Shown: piece by piece, positions 20,620-33,642 of the stretch
How the letters are laid out: every line of letters begins with the position of its first letter
Numbering within the stretch: position 1 is the stretch's first letter
Assembly: GCA_013423325.1 (NCBI GenBank)
Contig: BLJB01000040.1
Location: forward strand, 310,001 to 374,000
From: Usnea hakonensis
Taxonomy: Eukaryota > Ascomycota > Lecanoromycetes > Lecanorales > Parmeliaceae
Reading direction: 5' to 3'
Length of the DNA stretch: 64,000 nt
The notes under the pieces: generated by a model
What the model was told of the DNA's origin: nothing
What the model saw: only the letters and a program-made list of their open reading frames with translations
Database searches by the model: none
Program-made: the position numbers and the translations under genes

Positions 20620-23426
20620 CGTGACACGGAGCTCTATACGGAAGACTTTCTGCCTTGGTTTTACAACGAGAGCTATCTCAGCGGCTGATATTACGGTCTA
20701 ACAGTGACCTATTGAAGATACGCCTTCTCAGGATAATGAAACCGACTTCACGGATGCCGACTGGGAACCTTTTGCTTGCAAGGTAAAAGGGATAAGTTGT
20801 GACTCAAGAAACGCGGAACCCTGACGCGACATGTGTTAGAAATAAGGCCGAAACGCGGGCTGAATTCAGACAAAAGGACTCTAAGAGGAATAAGTGTAAA
20901 CTCACAGTCTCAAGAATTTGATAAGACCTTGATTTTCCTATTCTCAGCTGGGAACCAAGGGGGCCTGGTACTGTTGCTCCTCTGACCTTAAAGTTGGTTG
21001 CATTCAGGGAGGCTGATTACTCTGCAACCGAGTAAGAGCTGCTGGACAGCACTTCAAAGTCGTTGACCTCTAAGGGAGGCACGCTTTGATAAGACACAGT
21101 CGATCTTGTCGTCAGGCTTTCAGCATATCAGTGTGAGTATTGTGTTGGTGTTGATGATGATGAAGGGGGTTTCGGTCTTGGGGTCAGATTGTTTAGTGTG
21201 ATGATAATCTAAACTCCTTAGCCTTGCCTGGACTCTCTTCCTTGAAACTGCAATAGCAGGCCATACGAAGATTGTCCTGGCCTTGAAATGGTCAAGCGAG
21301 GGGAAGCTGGTAGCAATGATTCCAGTAAAGTGAGGAAGTCGAAAAAGGAGGTGAGGGTGTTGAGAACTAAAGCTCTGGGCAAAATATTAGTGCTGAGTTG
21401 GTATCCATCATTTCTACTTACGGTCTCTTTTTCTGTCGTCAGCCACCCCTATTTTCATCACGCTACCTAAAAGCATCAGCTTCATGATACTCACAATGAG
21501 ACATCCTTCCAACGATTACAATTGGCAACACCAAGCTATGTTCGTCCATCAAGTCTCTCGCAGCCTTGGAGACTTTCCCGTCTGTGTATCAATTAAGCTT
21601 ATCTCTGGACAAGTAGGCAAGCAGTGGCAACAAAACTGTTTCTTCTCGGGAACAAATCCCAGTGCTACTTTATGATTTCGTACTCGTTGTCAGCGTTCAG
21701 TTCTCAATCAGGATACAGCAACAATATTGTCTCTTTGCCTCATAAACGCGGAGTGGCTACGTAACCCTCCAAAGGCGGACTGAAGGATTCGCACCATTTC
21801 AATCCTGCCGTATTGATCACTCGTCAAAGTGCTCAAAGATACGACAGTTGTCCCTCTAATGGTGAGGACGGAGTCAGAATCAGTCGTGTCGTCTAAATGA
21901 TGAGGGGCACTTGGCCAGAAATACAACACATCTGAGGCCTTCGAAGTCGTTCAAAAGGACACGGAAGGAACTGATAAGCGACCTTATCTGAAGAGAAATT
22001 GTAACATTTGAAGAAAGTGAGATGCCGTAAGTCCCGTAAGTCGAAGTGGCTGAGAAGAGGAAGCCAACGGAGGACGGAGGTACGAAGAGAAAAGCAGCGT
22101 TTGCAACAGCAATAAGAGCACCACCCCATCTCTCGATCTCCCTCGAGACCCTTCCACACCCCTTGGCTCAGCATGCTTCACGGTGGAAGGTGAGACTAAA
22201 TGCTGATGTAGGGAAAGAGGTCCAGCAACAAGCCGGAGGGGCAGTTGTCGACTGTCGTCGAGCGGATCAAGAAACTCATGCGGTCACTAAGGCTTGGTAC
22301 ATTTTACTTTTCGCGGACGAAATGCCCTGTGGCCATTGAGTCACTAGTCCAAGCTCATTTTTAGGCGGCACTTAGAGGGAAAAGACAGAGGCGGCGTTCG
22401 GCGGACATTCCAGTCTATCCCGTCGGCTTTCTTGTGCGTGAGTGGTGATAGAGGGCTGCGGTCTTCGTATTCCAAACTCGGCTTGCAGGTATTTTCCCAG
22501 GGGACCTTGGTACATAGTCTTCTCTTCTGTGCCAGCCGAAGCAATTCCGGAGAAGGCTGAAGCCGAAGGAGCTGTGTGAACGTGCGATCGGGCTGCTTGA
22601 CATACTTCTTTCTCGTCGAGTATCCATATGATCTAAATGCCAGTGACATGTATGATCCACCGATTTGACGATACAAGACTGACCTAGACTTGTAGGTTGT
22701 CTTTTTCAAAAGCTTCAGGGTTCATGCATAGGTTGTCTCTGGAGCGAGGATCACTGCGGTGGGCTTGGCTCAATGCATTGAATATTCCCCACTCTTTCCG
22801 ATTGTCAATTCATCTAATCATGTTAAAACTTTCATAGATTCTGGATCTATCTATGCAAGTCTCATGTTCGGACATTCGATCTGGCTTGGTCTGGGGTTCT
22901 GGGAAACAGAGTTCATGGCTGAACCAGACACAGGATAAATGACACCATACTCTCAAGTCAAAAAGGACTGTTGCACAATCTTCAATACTTAACACAAGCA
23001 CAGCGTTATGGAGTGGTATTTTGGGGTCTTGGCTGGTTTTCAGATGGCGTCAGCGGAGGACGGACGAAATTTTCAACAAAGGAAAGGCAGACTCGGAGAA
23101 GAGGGAGAAGACCCCGAGATCGTCTCTGAAATCCGATCTCCGCTTTTAAAACCGCTACCGAGTATGCAACTCGTATGTTACAAGTACAGAAATTCCATAT
23201 CATCCCAATTTTTCCTTCAGGACAGAATATGTTCTCAGAACTCAAAGTAGTTCTCATTACACTCGCCGAGTGATGACGACGTGTAGAAAGCTAAAGACAC
23301 GAAAAACTATCGCATCGCTATGCAACAAGCATCCCGCCATGCCAACACGCCACATCTAATTCCCTTCGTATATTCGCTTGCCAAAGGCCCCAACGTTTCA
23401 ATGTCTCTTATACTTCTGCCCATCAA
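20620..23426. other. Large intergenic region without a supported gene
   Basis: 2.8 kb between the start of the serine-rich gene and the end of ATG2, both on the minus strand. Several short frames (for example 22046-22339 + and 21708-22174 -) do not assemble into a recognisable protein. A long leader or non-coding transcript of the serine-rich gene is possible. Confidence 0.4.
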
Positions 23427-26400
23427 TCAGTAATCGTAAGCCAAAGGAGGGTGTGGACGCACGTCTTCAATTCGCTTCCTGTTTCTAGGGTCCAGACTGT
23501 TCGTCGCCCCCATTAATGTTTGCCCCACTGCATTGCTGACGCCCATTGCGGGCCTCAAAATTATGGTAGGGGCACCTCTCCACACCGCCCTCGCCGCGGC
23601 GCCTGCAGTATCACTCTCCAAAATCTCTCCGGGCATTGCTATTATGGCATCTTTAGCGGTGAGCAGATCGCGCTCGAGATTGGCGTAGCCACCCCGAAGG
23701 CCTTGTACCACGCCTACTGGCTGTTCGGCGTACGCACTGATCTGCGGTCTGTCCTCTACTTCGAATTTGGCGTCTTCCCAGCCATTGTCCATATCTAATC
23801 TCCTCACCGGCTGAGTCAAAAGATCCTCGGCACCTTGAAGCACAGTTTGAGTACCCATTGCGAGCTTAGCTCCTAATTTGACAAGCTCGCTTGTTGTTGT
23901 CTTCGCAAACGCAATCGCACCCTTCTGCAAACTTCTGACTACCCGACCGTCCTTCCGATACTCTCGGATGGGAATAGTGACAAGGTTGCGAACACCGTCT
24001 CCAACGTTCACGAGCGAGCGGATAGGTGCAAGTCCTGCAAGAATACTGGGCAACTGGTTTTGTTTCACATCTGGCATCCAAATGTCATTGAGAGTTTTGC
24101 CGAGCTTGTCAAAACCTGAGACGCCATAGATGATCACGTGTCGGAGAACCATGTCAGCTTGTTCAAGTATGAAGAAATTCATGAACTCGTTGGTGTGTCC
24201 CGAACGAATACCCGCGTAGTCGACCCTTTTTGGCTTGAAGTCGAACTTGACTCGTACTGAATTTATCTCCACGCGTTGAAGAAACGCCGCCTCAGACTTC
24301 GAGACTTGCATCGGCACCGAGGGGGCCTTGAACTCAAAGAAACGTGTCATGAAGTCAAGTGCATCCTGATCAATATGGAGTCGTAATGGAAGTATTGTGG
24401 CCTGGTCATGAATTAGCTTTTGCATTGTGCCAAATCTTCTTCCTCACCTTTAGAATGATCTCTGACGCCGCAAGGCTAGGTACTGGCTTCACGTTCAGTA
24501 TCTCAAGATGGATCATATCTGTACCACTTTCCCGTTCTCCATCATCTTGCATAGAAGTGGCGAACTTCTTCCACGTTGAAGTTGGTACATGATCAAATAT
24601 CTCGAGGTCTCGTACCCTGATGTCTAGGGAGCTTTGAGTGTCGCCGGAGTCTGGAGGTAAGACTACCACATCGGCAGAGACGCCTTTCAGCTCAAAAGTC
24701 ATCTTGTGATATTTACTACGCTTCAATCGCAACTTCCTGCCGCCTCTCGGCCGTGGTGCTTGACCTTTTCGACTCGGTGAACCTGAAGATGTGGAAGTCG
24801 CATAGCTTTCTGTCTCACTGACAAGATCGTCGAGATTACGATTGATCTGATGAGCCAGCTCCCTGGGGTCACGATTTGCAGGAACCCCAATGTAGATTGA
24901 GTTGAAAAGAAAGTCTCCAATCACCGACTCCTCCTCGTCCTCCGGGTCCGCGGACTTGCGTTTGTCGTTGCGAGCCAAACGTTCTGTGGCTTTGCTTTGA
25001 ACGTCTTCGATGGCTTTGCTGATGGTGTCTCTGGTACTTTGCCAATCATAGCCATCATAGAGATTCCAAATGAAATGTACGTCCCGCACACGGACTCTCA
25101 AAGGACTGTCACGCAAGTCGAACCCTTTGCCCAACGCATATGTTTTTGGCTCGATATTTTGCGAATGAGCAGTGCCTCCCCTCACTGAGCTCTCTCCAAA
25201 GTGATCGTCTCGAAATTCGAGAGGATCGTTCTCAGGCGCAATCTGTGTTTGCTCTTCAAAGCTTTCTAGGCGATTTCTGCTTCCAATCTCTCGAATGATG
25301 GAGGAGCTTGGTAAAGATTCGATATCATCCTCAAGCATGCTGTCTGCGATACCTTCATATACCGATTTAGGACCAGGGTTGTAAAAACTGCTCACAAACT
25401 CGAGATTCTGCGGGACTTCGTCATCTACCATATCACCATCGTCAAGTGCCAATGGCAAATCCTGATTGGTATCATTAGACTGGGTCGCTGGATAAACGTC
25501 GCCTTCGAACGAAGCAAGCATGTCTTGGACGGGTATGACCTCTGTTCTATACTTCGGTTCTGTGCAGGGTGGGCTCGGCGGTGTTAGCCCAGCAATGATA
25601 TTTTGTAACGTTTGGGTAGAGTCTGCGCATGACTCCAGGACAAACAGATCATCTCTGATCTCGACATCGATTGCCTTGCTGAGATCTTTGTCAAGCCTGA
25701 CAACATTGATGGTTGCTTTTGCTGCAGAGATCAAGCTGACAGATACATAACCAATTTCGGACAAGGATTCAACCAGACTTCTTTGGTTCTTGGAGCTCTG
25801 AGCCGTAGAGACACTATCACGGTCATCGATCACCATGAGTGAAGCCTTTCTAATATCCAGCACTGCGTTGGCTTCTTCTTCTCTGGGCATGGCACCCACA
25901 AAATGCAAGTCTGTGAAAACAAAAAGGCCTTTGGCCGGCGAATTGCGTGGGTTGAGCCCTATGGTCGAGTCTCGCACAGCAATGTCAAGTCGGATTTCTT
26001 TAGGATCTCGAGAACGATCACCTCTTGCGGGATCTTTAGATGAACGCTTTGTTTTGCATTCTCTATGGTTAGGTTGGGTAGTCAGGGTAGCCACAGAGCT
26101 CACGATATCCGTTAGAAGTGATTCAACCGAAGTATTTTCCTCCATTCCCATCACTGCCATGAGAGTGGGAACATGATATTCAATGCGTATGTGGTAAAGT
26201 TTGATCTTTGCTGTAGGTTCCATTTCGTTGCCGATAAAGCGAGCCATAACCATGGGCGAATATGCCTCGTCAACGATCTGCATGGGTAGAGCGTGTCCGA
26301 CTAACTCTTCCGTATCGTTTCGATGAAGGCTTAATGTAGTGATACCAAGAGCGATCAAGCTCGGGAATCCGACGTATGCAGCCTCCAAATTCTTCGAAAC

Positions 26401-29400
26401 TAAGACAGCTGTACCAAAGCTGTCGTTGACATTGATCCTGATTCTGAGGCTGCGAGCCAACATCAGCGTCAAAATGCCTGGACGATCATCCTCAGGTAGG
26501 TATTTTGCCACGGTCGAGAGCTTTTTGAAATCTTCCGATAACACTACGAAGCATTGTAGACTATCTAGATCAGATACAACAGCTTCAAGTGTTTCGACCG
26601 TAGCACGAACTACGCTTCCTTGCCGGCGTTGACGCAGGAGGGTATCAAGTAGTATATCATCATCCTTTTCATACTCGTTTCTAGAAGGAGACAAGAGGGC
26701 AAGTAGCCGATCCAAGTCCTTCTCTTTGGGCGTAGATAGATACTCTACTCTAAGATTTGAAAGTTTTACTGCTGTAGATGGCTCAGAAGGAGTATTCTGC
26801 GGATATGAGCCACTGATGTTCAGTCGGTCGACTTGTAAGCCAACACCTTCCGTTCGGCTAACAAGCTTCATGGCGCTGCTCTCAAGCTGTAGGGAGGAGC
26901 TTGTACCCTGAAGATCAAGGACCAAACCTCCAATCCTTGCCGTGACTTTATTTTGCGTCTGAGTTGAGGGAGGGACTCTTGGCTTGTCCTGCTCTTGGCT
27001 TTCGAAGTGCACACCGCGACCAGGCCTGTTGCTACTGGGGGAAGGCTTGGCCACCAAATCAACTACAGTCATAGTGGACATCATCGAACTTCCTAGGCCA
27101 AGTATACTGCTGAACCCGCCGAACCAGGCAAAAGTCTCGTCGAGTCGGCGTGAATCCAAAGCAATGTGCAAAGGAAGTGTTGTCAATTCAACCTTCGTGG
27201 CGCTAATTGTCTTTGCTATCGTTAATTTGATGTCATTGTTAACAGGTGCAAGCACATCTCGCGTGGATTCTCTCATTTTCAAGTTGGAATCGAAGGATAG
27301 AATGTTATCCGAGACGTATCCAAATGAGAGCTTCCTTATCGAAAATTCCAATTCAGTCGTTGGTCCAGTGCTATGGTACATGGCTCCAAAGTCGTCGATC
27401 TCCACTCGAAGTAAGACTTCTGAGTCTTCGCGTAGATCGCTTTGTTCCACGGAATCCTGGGAACGTACGGCTCTTACAGGCAGTCCTTTCACCACGTCAA
27501 GGAATTTCCAGCACATCTGCTTCACCGTCAACCTTACCAGGATGACCTCTCTTGGACGTGGTTGCGGGACACCTATCTTGTTCTTCTCCGAAGAGGAGAA
27601 TGACCTTATGGCAGCCAATCTTTCCATAACCAGAACAATCAATTTGGCGAGGCCCATATCACTCAGAACTTGAATGCTACCTACATCTATTGAGGGCCGT
27701 CCACGAAGATGATGAGGGTCCGAGTCGTGATTTAAGAGCGGGGCTCCCTGGGCGGCAGCGTAACTGGTGTTCGAATTTGAGTCTGAGCTTCCAGAGAGTG
27801 TCTCACTCGAAACAGCAGGCGATTGATGTTCGACTCCAATAGGGCTATCTATTGTCTTGAGTTTTTCTTGGGGAAACTCTATGGCAATGCGGTCAATCAT
27901 GAGTATACGTTTCATCATGGTGAAAGGGCTTTTAAGGTTCGCCGAAGATGCTTGCGAGGCTTGAGAGGAACCATCTCCCTGACTGGAGAGTCCGGGGGTG
28001 GACAATGGCTGAAACATTACATCTTTGAGCGGCTTTGAAGATGAGAAGTCATTTCCAGTTGGTGCTGGATGTGAGTTCGAAGGAATTGGTCGGCTATAGT
28101 CACCATGACGGCTTGCAGGTCCATTCTCATTCCCGGTTGCTGCGACCTGGCGTGAGATGCTGGTTGTTCTATCCTGCAGACTCGGAAAATCGCTTGGAAT
28201 AGGCGAATACCTATCGTCATAGCTACTGTCCGAGCTCGAGGTGCTCCAATGGCCAGGTATTGATGTGCCCTCGTCTGTTTGTAGAGCAGATATATGACTA
28301 ATGGCACTCATATACATACTTTCTGCTTCCTCGTGACTGAACACTTTTGATTGTGTAAGGTCTTCAGAGACTGGAGTGCTAGTTGGACTTGGGGACTTTG
28401 AGGAAAGAGCTTCTGCGTTAGGATCCATTGCCCAGCCACCATCCTGGGGCTTGGCTGATGGTTCAGATGGCGACGTGGAAGCTTGACTTTCTATGTCGAA
28501 CTTATGCCCCATTTGAGCCATTTGGGGGTTCCAAGAAGGGGGTGACGCTATGGGTAATGCATCGAAGGTGCCTGGAGGTGTCCGACAGCTTTCTCCCGAG
28601 ACCATGTCGACAAAGTTGGGAGACACGATTGGCAAAGGGGAAGGGTTGGCTACATCCCCGTACAAGACTGATTTGGGAGAGTTTTCGGAGTTTACTTTTC
28701 CCCTATGCGGTTGTACAATGTCTCCGGAGGTGGCGTAGATCGAACCAGTCAGCGCGCTATTGTGGTACGGAATATCACCAAGATTCGAGGAACCCGAGGA
28801 AAGGATAGATTCATTTTCCGCGCCAGAGCTCTTGGAATTCATAGTCTTTTGACAGAAGTCACTTACCATGAATGCTTCCAAATCCCGAGAACCTTGTTTG
28901 TCTAGACTCTGAAGGAGAGGGCTGGATTCTACCCTGCGTTCGGCCACGATACTTGAAACAGGAGACCCTATAGGCTTGCTACCTGATCTCATTAACGTGC
29001 TCGCATGGGTAGTGTCTGGAGACGACGGTCCGGTAGATCGAGCAACGTTCGCGAACAGCGAGGATTCAGAGATAAGCATAGTCTGAAAGTTGGTCAATGT
29101 GATTCGCCGGATCTCTCGTGTGACAGAGTTTGCAGCATCCTGAATACTGCCGCCTTGCTCCGCTACGTTTGGTGTTGCCAAGCGTGTCATGGCATTGAAA
29201 ATCATGCTCTCTACGTGAATGCGAATTGTCAAAATATTCGACCTTCCTAAGGTGTCGCTGTTGGTAGAGCTTTCAGAAGCCATGTCAAACTTCATATCCA
29301 AGTCCATTTCCACATCTCTGACTTTCACCTGGACCCGGTCCCCAACACCCTTCAGAAAGTCTGCCAAAAACCCTGGAAGGGAGAGTTTGTTCGCAACCCC

Positions 29401-30110
29401 AAGGTCCGACGATTCATCACTATCATCGGTAGGCACCAGGGACTGATCCAAGTACTGGGACTTTGCAACAGCATTTTGTAACTCAACTTGCTCCTCTTTT
29501 GGTTCATCTTGAAGGAATGACTTGGCTAGGTCGATGGTAGTTGGTAAGTACTCCGGAACGCCCGCACGGCCGTCACCACCTTTATGCGACAGTCTCGAGA
29601 AGCCACCACCAGGATCGTGAACGTGGGACTGTGTATTTCTTGGTCTGTCTGCTCTGACACTCTTTGATGATTTTTCCGAACGATGTCTTTTGGGCGGCGA
29701 AGATTTGAGTTTCTCCACTCCGCATTGATCGTCGAGATTTGCACTCACGCGCACCTTCACTCCTTGCACTTCGACTACAATTCCGCTTGTGTAGAGGTCG
29801 GCAGGGATCGTAAGCCGAAGAAACAGGATTTGGGCTGAGACAATAGCCACACTCCTTGGCAATTGTAGTAAATCGGCAAGTTTCTATTCACATTTGCTCA
29901 ACGATTATCTGAAGAGGCGGGAATAAAGGACTCGCATCGTATGCTCACCTTCGTATGTACACCCACATCCCTCAACTCGACTGTGCTCCTTTTACCCCAC
30001 ACTATATCCAACTTGTCCAGATCCAAAGCATCGGTGTCCAGTAGCTCTAGGCGCGAAAGAGCATATCGTAAGATCCGCTTCTGGAAAAAAGACGGAAGGA
30101 AAAAGGCCAT
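23427..30110 (-). CDS. atg2: Autophagy-related lipid-transfer protein ATG2
   Basis: ATG2 bridges the ER and the growing phagophore and moves phospholipids along a hydrophobic groove, working with ATG9 and ATG18. Exons on the minus strand are 30110-29949, 29883-24448 and 24401-23427, giving 2190 residues, normal for fungal ATG2. The chorein-type N-terminus starts MAFFLPSFFQKRILRYALSR and continues across intron 1 to KLADLLQLPRSVAIV. The second junction joins SLAASEIILK to ATILPLRLHIDQDALDFMTR, a signature of the ATG2 C-terminal region, followed by VSGFDKLGKTLNDIWMPDVK and a lipid-binding tail with LVTIPIREYRKDGRVVRSL. The 46-bp second intron is close to the lower size limit. Low-complexity Ser-rich stretches fill the middle. 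Confidence 0.95.
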
Positions 30111-30735
30111 GTTGCCGGCTACAAATCGTGAAAGATGACTATCGACATGTCATCGCCACAACCTGTCGATGCTCGACATGGAGTCGCAACCGTTGAGGAG
30201 GGCAGAGGTCGTGCTGCTTGCGTTCTGGTAAAGGCCTGTGATGACAGTTCATGTTGGGCAAATCGCCTGTCCCCTCAAATACAATAGATCTTGTGCCACC
30301 GAGGGTGTGTTAAGTTGATAAATCTTTGGCTTTGACACATGGCCCGCTGCCTGGTTGCTTTGCTGAATGTGACCACTGACCAAACCCCAATATCGTTAGT
30401 AAATTGGTGGGGTTCGGAGACCTTGTATGCTCTAATGTATGATTACCGTAATATTCATCTCTAAATACGCTAGCTCAAGAGATCACTGGATCAGATATCA
30501 AATTCCTCGTCTCGCATCTAACGCGTCTCTAATACGTTCTCCTAATCATAGTATGACCATGGCAAATAGAAAGAGAAAATCTACTCAATGAAACTCTTGT
30601 ATGCTACCATTCAATAGTGACTAACGCATGCAGTACAACATAACAGTGGATGGAATTTCAACGCCAGAGAGAATGTCATACTACCCTTTCGTGGTCAGAC
30701 CCTACGCTTCGAAAAACTCATGTGCGTCTACGTAT
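30111..30735. other. Intergenic region between the deaminase gene and ATG2
   Basis: 625 bp, AT-rich in the middle. It holds the ATG2 upstream region and the 3' end of the deaminase gene. Nothing further was recognised. Confidence 0.4.
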
Positions 30736-32791
30736 CTAGTCTTCATCACCACCATAATCCAGAGCAAAGTCTAGCAGGATCCACTCGCAGAATTTGTTAA
30801 ATTCCGCATGCCATTCCCGAAGTCTCGAAGCCCGTATCCCTTCGCCGTAAACCCCTTTTTTGATGTCTTCAGTCCATGCCTTTGTTTCTTGGTCCTCATA
30901 TGCAGCCCAACGTACACTATTCTCCGCGAGAGAACCAAGCCCAGCCTAATAGGTTTCAGGAGTCAGCAACTTTAAAGAGTAGGAATTGGAGTTACAAGAC
31001 ATGTTCTAGGAGTAGAAGGTTGCTCTTGGCCCCCAGTAGATTCTTTACGCGTGAAGCTCATTGCCAGAAAGAAAGAGTTGATTCCAGTGTGTACTCACTA
31101 GGCCAAGATTCTCCCATCCCTGCAACGCCTGCCAAAAGTCATCCGTCACACCGTTTCCTCTTTGCCCCAAGATGGCTGGGTCATCATTTGAGAGAGCGCA
31201 GGGAACACCTCGAGCCAGGAGAGCGGGTAAAGGATGTGCTTTAATGGAGCTTGTGAGGCGTAATATTTCGTTTGAAATGGGACATGACTCTACCATTATC
31301 TTTTTTGTCTTGACCATCTCCGTCAACAGTGGATGCTTGTATAACGAAAAGCCATGGCCGATCCTTCGGGTTCCGAGAAGTATGGCATCAAAGAGATTCT
31401 GATCTGTTTCATCGCCGTCTCCCAGACATTCGCCTGCATGAAAAAAAAAGGGACTATCGCGTGGTTTGATATCAGCGCTCCTTCTCCGAATACGAAAGGG
31501 GGTGATCGGACAGGACTCGAAAGCTACGAGATGTTTTGACATCCGAAACAGTGGCGTCCAGCCAAGATGCTTTTGGAGGAAAGAAGCAGCCCAAGAACAC
31601 GTACATGTCAACCCCGTTCTCGAAGCAGCGCTTCCTGAACCAAAACAGTTCTGGTGTAAGATCTGCCAGCGATCTACCCATATCTTCTTGTCCAACAACA
31701 TCATAACCGGCGATGAGCTCCGGGTAGGCTTTCTTTATGCGGATGCATTGCTTCATATGATCAACGATTCTCCTTTTGCCCCAAGATCGTATACTTGTCC
31801 ATATGAATCGATATCCCCAGAAATTCCTTCCCTTCTCGGTGGACTTGAACTTTTTCAGCTCTTCGCTGAAGACGCGCACAAGATCATCACAACTTTTTGA
31901 AGGCTCTTCACAGCCGTCCAATCTGAAGTCAATGGCGAATGTCAGTCGAAAATCTACCCACTTTAAGCCATCATCTACCAGATGCCGCAATAGACGTTGC
32001 ATAGACGCCCGCAATATGGGCTCATAATACTCCAATGAGTCTAGAACTGGAAAGCAACTGTGGAAAGTCCTCCACACGGCGTCGAGTCCGTGGTGATGCT
32101 TGGTGGATTCTTCCGGGGTGATGGTACACCTGCTTTTAAGCCATTGCTTAAAACCCTCTGTAGCACCGTTGGGAAAGCTTGCAGCAGCCATCTTCATGGA
32201 CACAGGATGAGATTTTTGGTATACTTCGCTCCAAATTGAGGAAGCGGTAGCTACTGATCCTTTAGAATAACGGAATGACACCTCACCATGCTCTCTCGCT
32301 GTTGGGCTACACAACGGTTCTTGAGCCTGCATTACCATCCCTTCTGTCCCTAGCGCTTCATCAATGAGCCAGTCCACGTCAATCATAGCATCCTGATGCG
32401 CATGTAGCAAGGCTCCTTTAGGCATTTTCTTCACTATCTGCCAAGACTTCGTTTTCTCCATCGTATCGCGGGCAAGCGCGAACATCATACCTGGATATAG
32501 ATCGACGCCTTGCTGCCGAGCAAGACCATCTTGAAAATCGCTGGTCCAAATAGTTTGACGTTCCTCGGCCAATATGCGAGATACTATGGCGCACGCTTCG
32601 GTAGCTAGTGGCGAAAGAGATTGCCGGAAAGCTGCGTCACTCCGCTGAGACTTTTCTTGATCTATGAGAGATTCCCGGCCTTGAAAATACTTTTGAATAA
32701 ATTGGTCTTCAAATTGTGGGAGACCTTCTTCAACCTCCCAATCTGAAGAATCCGACTCGGCTTCAGATGGGCCAGCAGGCGCGGCCGCCAT
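30736..32791 (-). CDS. Adenosine deaminase, ADGF/CECR1 subfamily
   Basis: Predicted to convert adenosine to inosine. Exons are 32791-31605, 31453-31099 and 30945-30736 (583 residues). Metal and catalytic motifs of the amidohydrolase fold are present: GALLHAHQDAM (HxH), FFFHAGECLGDGDETDQNLF (HAGE), LLGTRRIGHGFSLYKHP, ESCPISNEILRLT and ALSNDDPAILG (the Asp pair). Intron 1 (GTACGT to GATAG) restores VDIPFFFHAGE, and the 70-codon last exon restores LGSLAENSVRWAAYEDQET. Human and insect ADGFs are secreted, but this protein starts MAAAPAGPSEAESDSSDWEV with no signal peptide, so it is likely intracellular. The frame extends upstream only to a TTG, so the ATG at 32791 is chosen. It lies head to head with a nucleoside transporter, which supports a role in nucleoside use. 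Confidence 0.9.
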
Positions 32792-33642
32792 GTCTAAAGC
32801 GGAGAAACGGTGGAGTATCGTACGAGGCCGCAAAAGATGATAAGCGGTACGCTCCCACCTGACACTCAGTCCCTCAGACCTGCTAGCGCTAAGCCCCTTC
32901 GGGTTAGCGCCATCTGCTTCTGCCGCCGTTACGCTGCGTAGTCAGCGAACTAACCCGAAGGGGCTTAGATAACGGCCGCTAACCCGAAGGGGCTTAGCGC
33001 TAGCAGGTCTGAGGGACTGAGGCAAGACACTCAACCTTTCAGACGCAGAATTCGTAATGTATTGATAGAGAGTTCGCTCGTTGCAGTGTTGAAAGCGTTC
33101 ATTTACGTAACTTACAGTGCCCAGATCGTCAAAACATGATATTACTTTATGTTGGGAAATTTATGAAAGTTGCCGAGATTGAAGTCTAGGTACGGAGTAC
33201 CGTACGAGGGTACTCTGTACAACAGAGCCAAGATACATTAACTCCGTTTGTCACGTGTGGACGCTTATACCGCTCCCTAAAGTACCTTTTAAGGTACCTA
33301 GCTACCGACCTGCTGAGGCTGCTCTAGACTGTTCTAATTCTCCGGAAATACTGCGCTAATGCATATAAGCTGCAGCATCATCATCAATGGATGAATGGAA
33401 ACCCTCGCAAGGTACTGGTGTTGCGATAAGACTAGGTATGCACAGGTGAGATCAGCAGCTTCCACAGCCAATCGATCCTGCTGTAAAGCTCGAAATGCTT
33501 CTCATGCCCGAGGCATTCGAGGCATTAGTCGCGATCCTACATGTTGGTAGGAGCACTTGTATCCTACAAGAAGCTCTCTTGTCCCGGCGAATTTCCTCAC
33601 TTGAGGTGTAGCTCTTCGTGATTTCCGTGCAAATCTGTTATT
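32792..33642. promoter_or_regulatory. Shared upstream region of the deaminase and the nucleoside transporter
   Basis: 851 bp between two divergent start codons. It contains the foldback element at 32865-33021, two HGATAR-type sites (TGATAA at 32838-32843 and CGATAAG at 33424-33430) of the kind bound by AreA-like GATA nitrogen regulators, and a CACGTG palindrome at 33252-33257. Binding is inferred from motif only; such short motifs also occur by chance. Confidence 0.4.
32865..33021. repeat. Foldback element: 45-bp perfect inverted repeat with 67-bp loop
   Basis: Left arm 32865-32909 and right arm 32977-33021 are exact reverse complements (both contain CAGACCTGCTAGCGCTAAGC in one orientation). 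The loop carries another copy of the arm core CTAACCCGAAGGGGCTTAG at 32950-32968, plus shorter internal inverted repeats. The octamer GACACTCA occurs on both sides (32861-32868 and 33026-33033) but is not flush with both arm ends. It is MITE-like, with no coding capacity. Confidence 0.9.

Noticed and set aside
22046..22339. Plus-strand frame starting MAEKRKPTEDGGTKRKAAF
   Set aside because: No recognisable domain, no convincing partner exons, and the second half reads like non-coding sequence.
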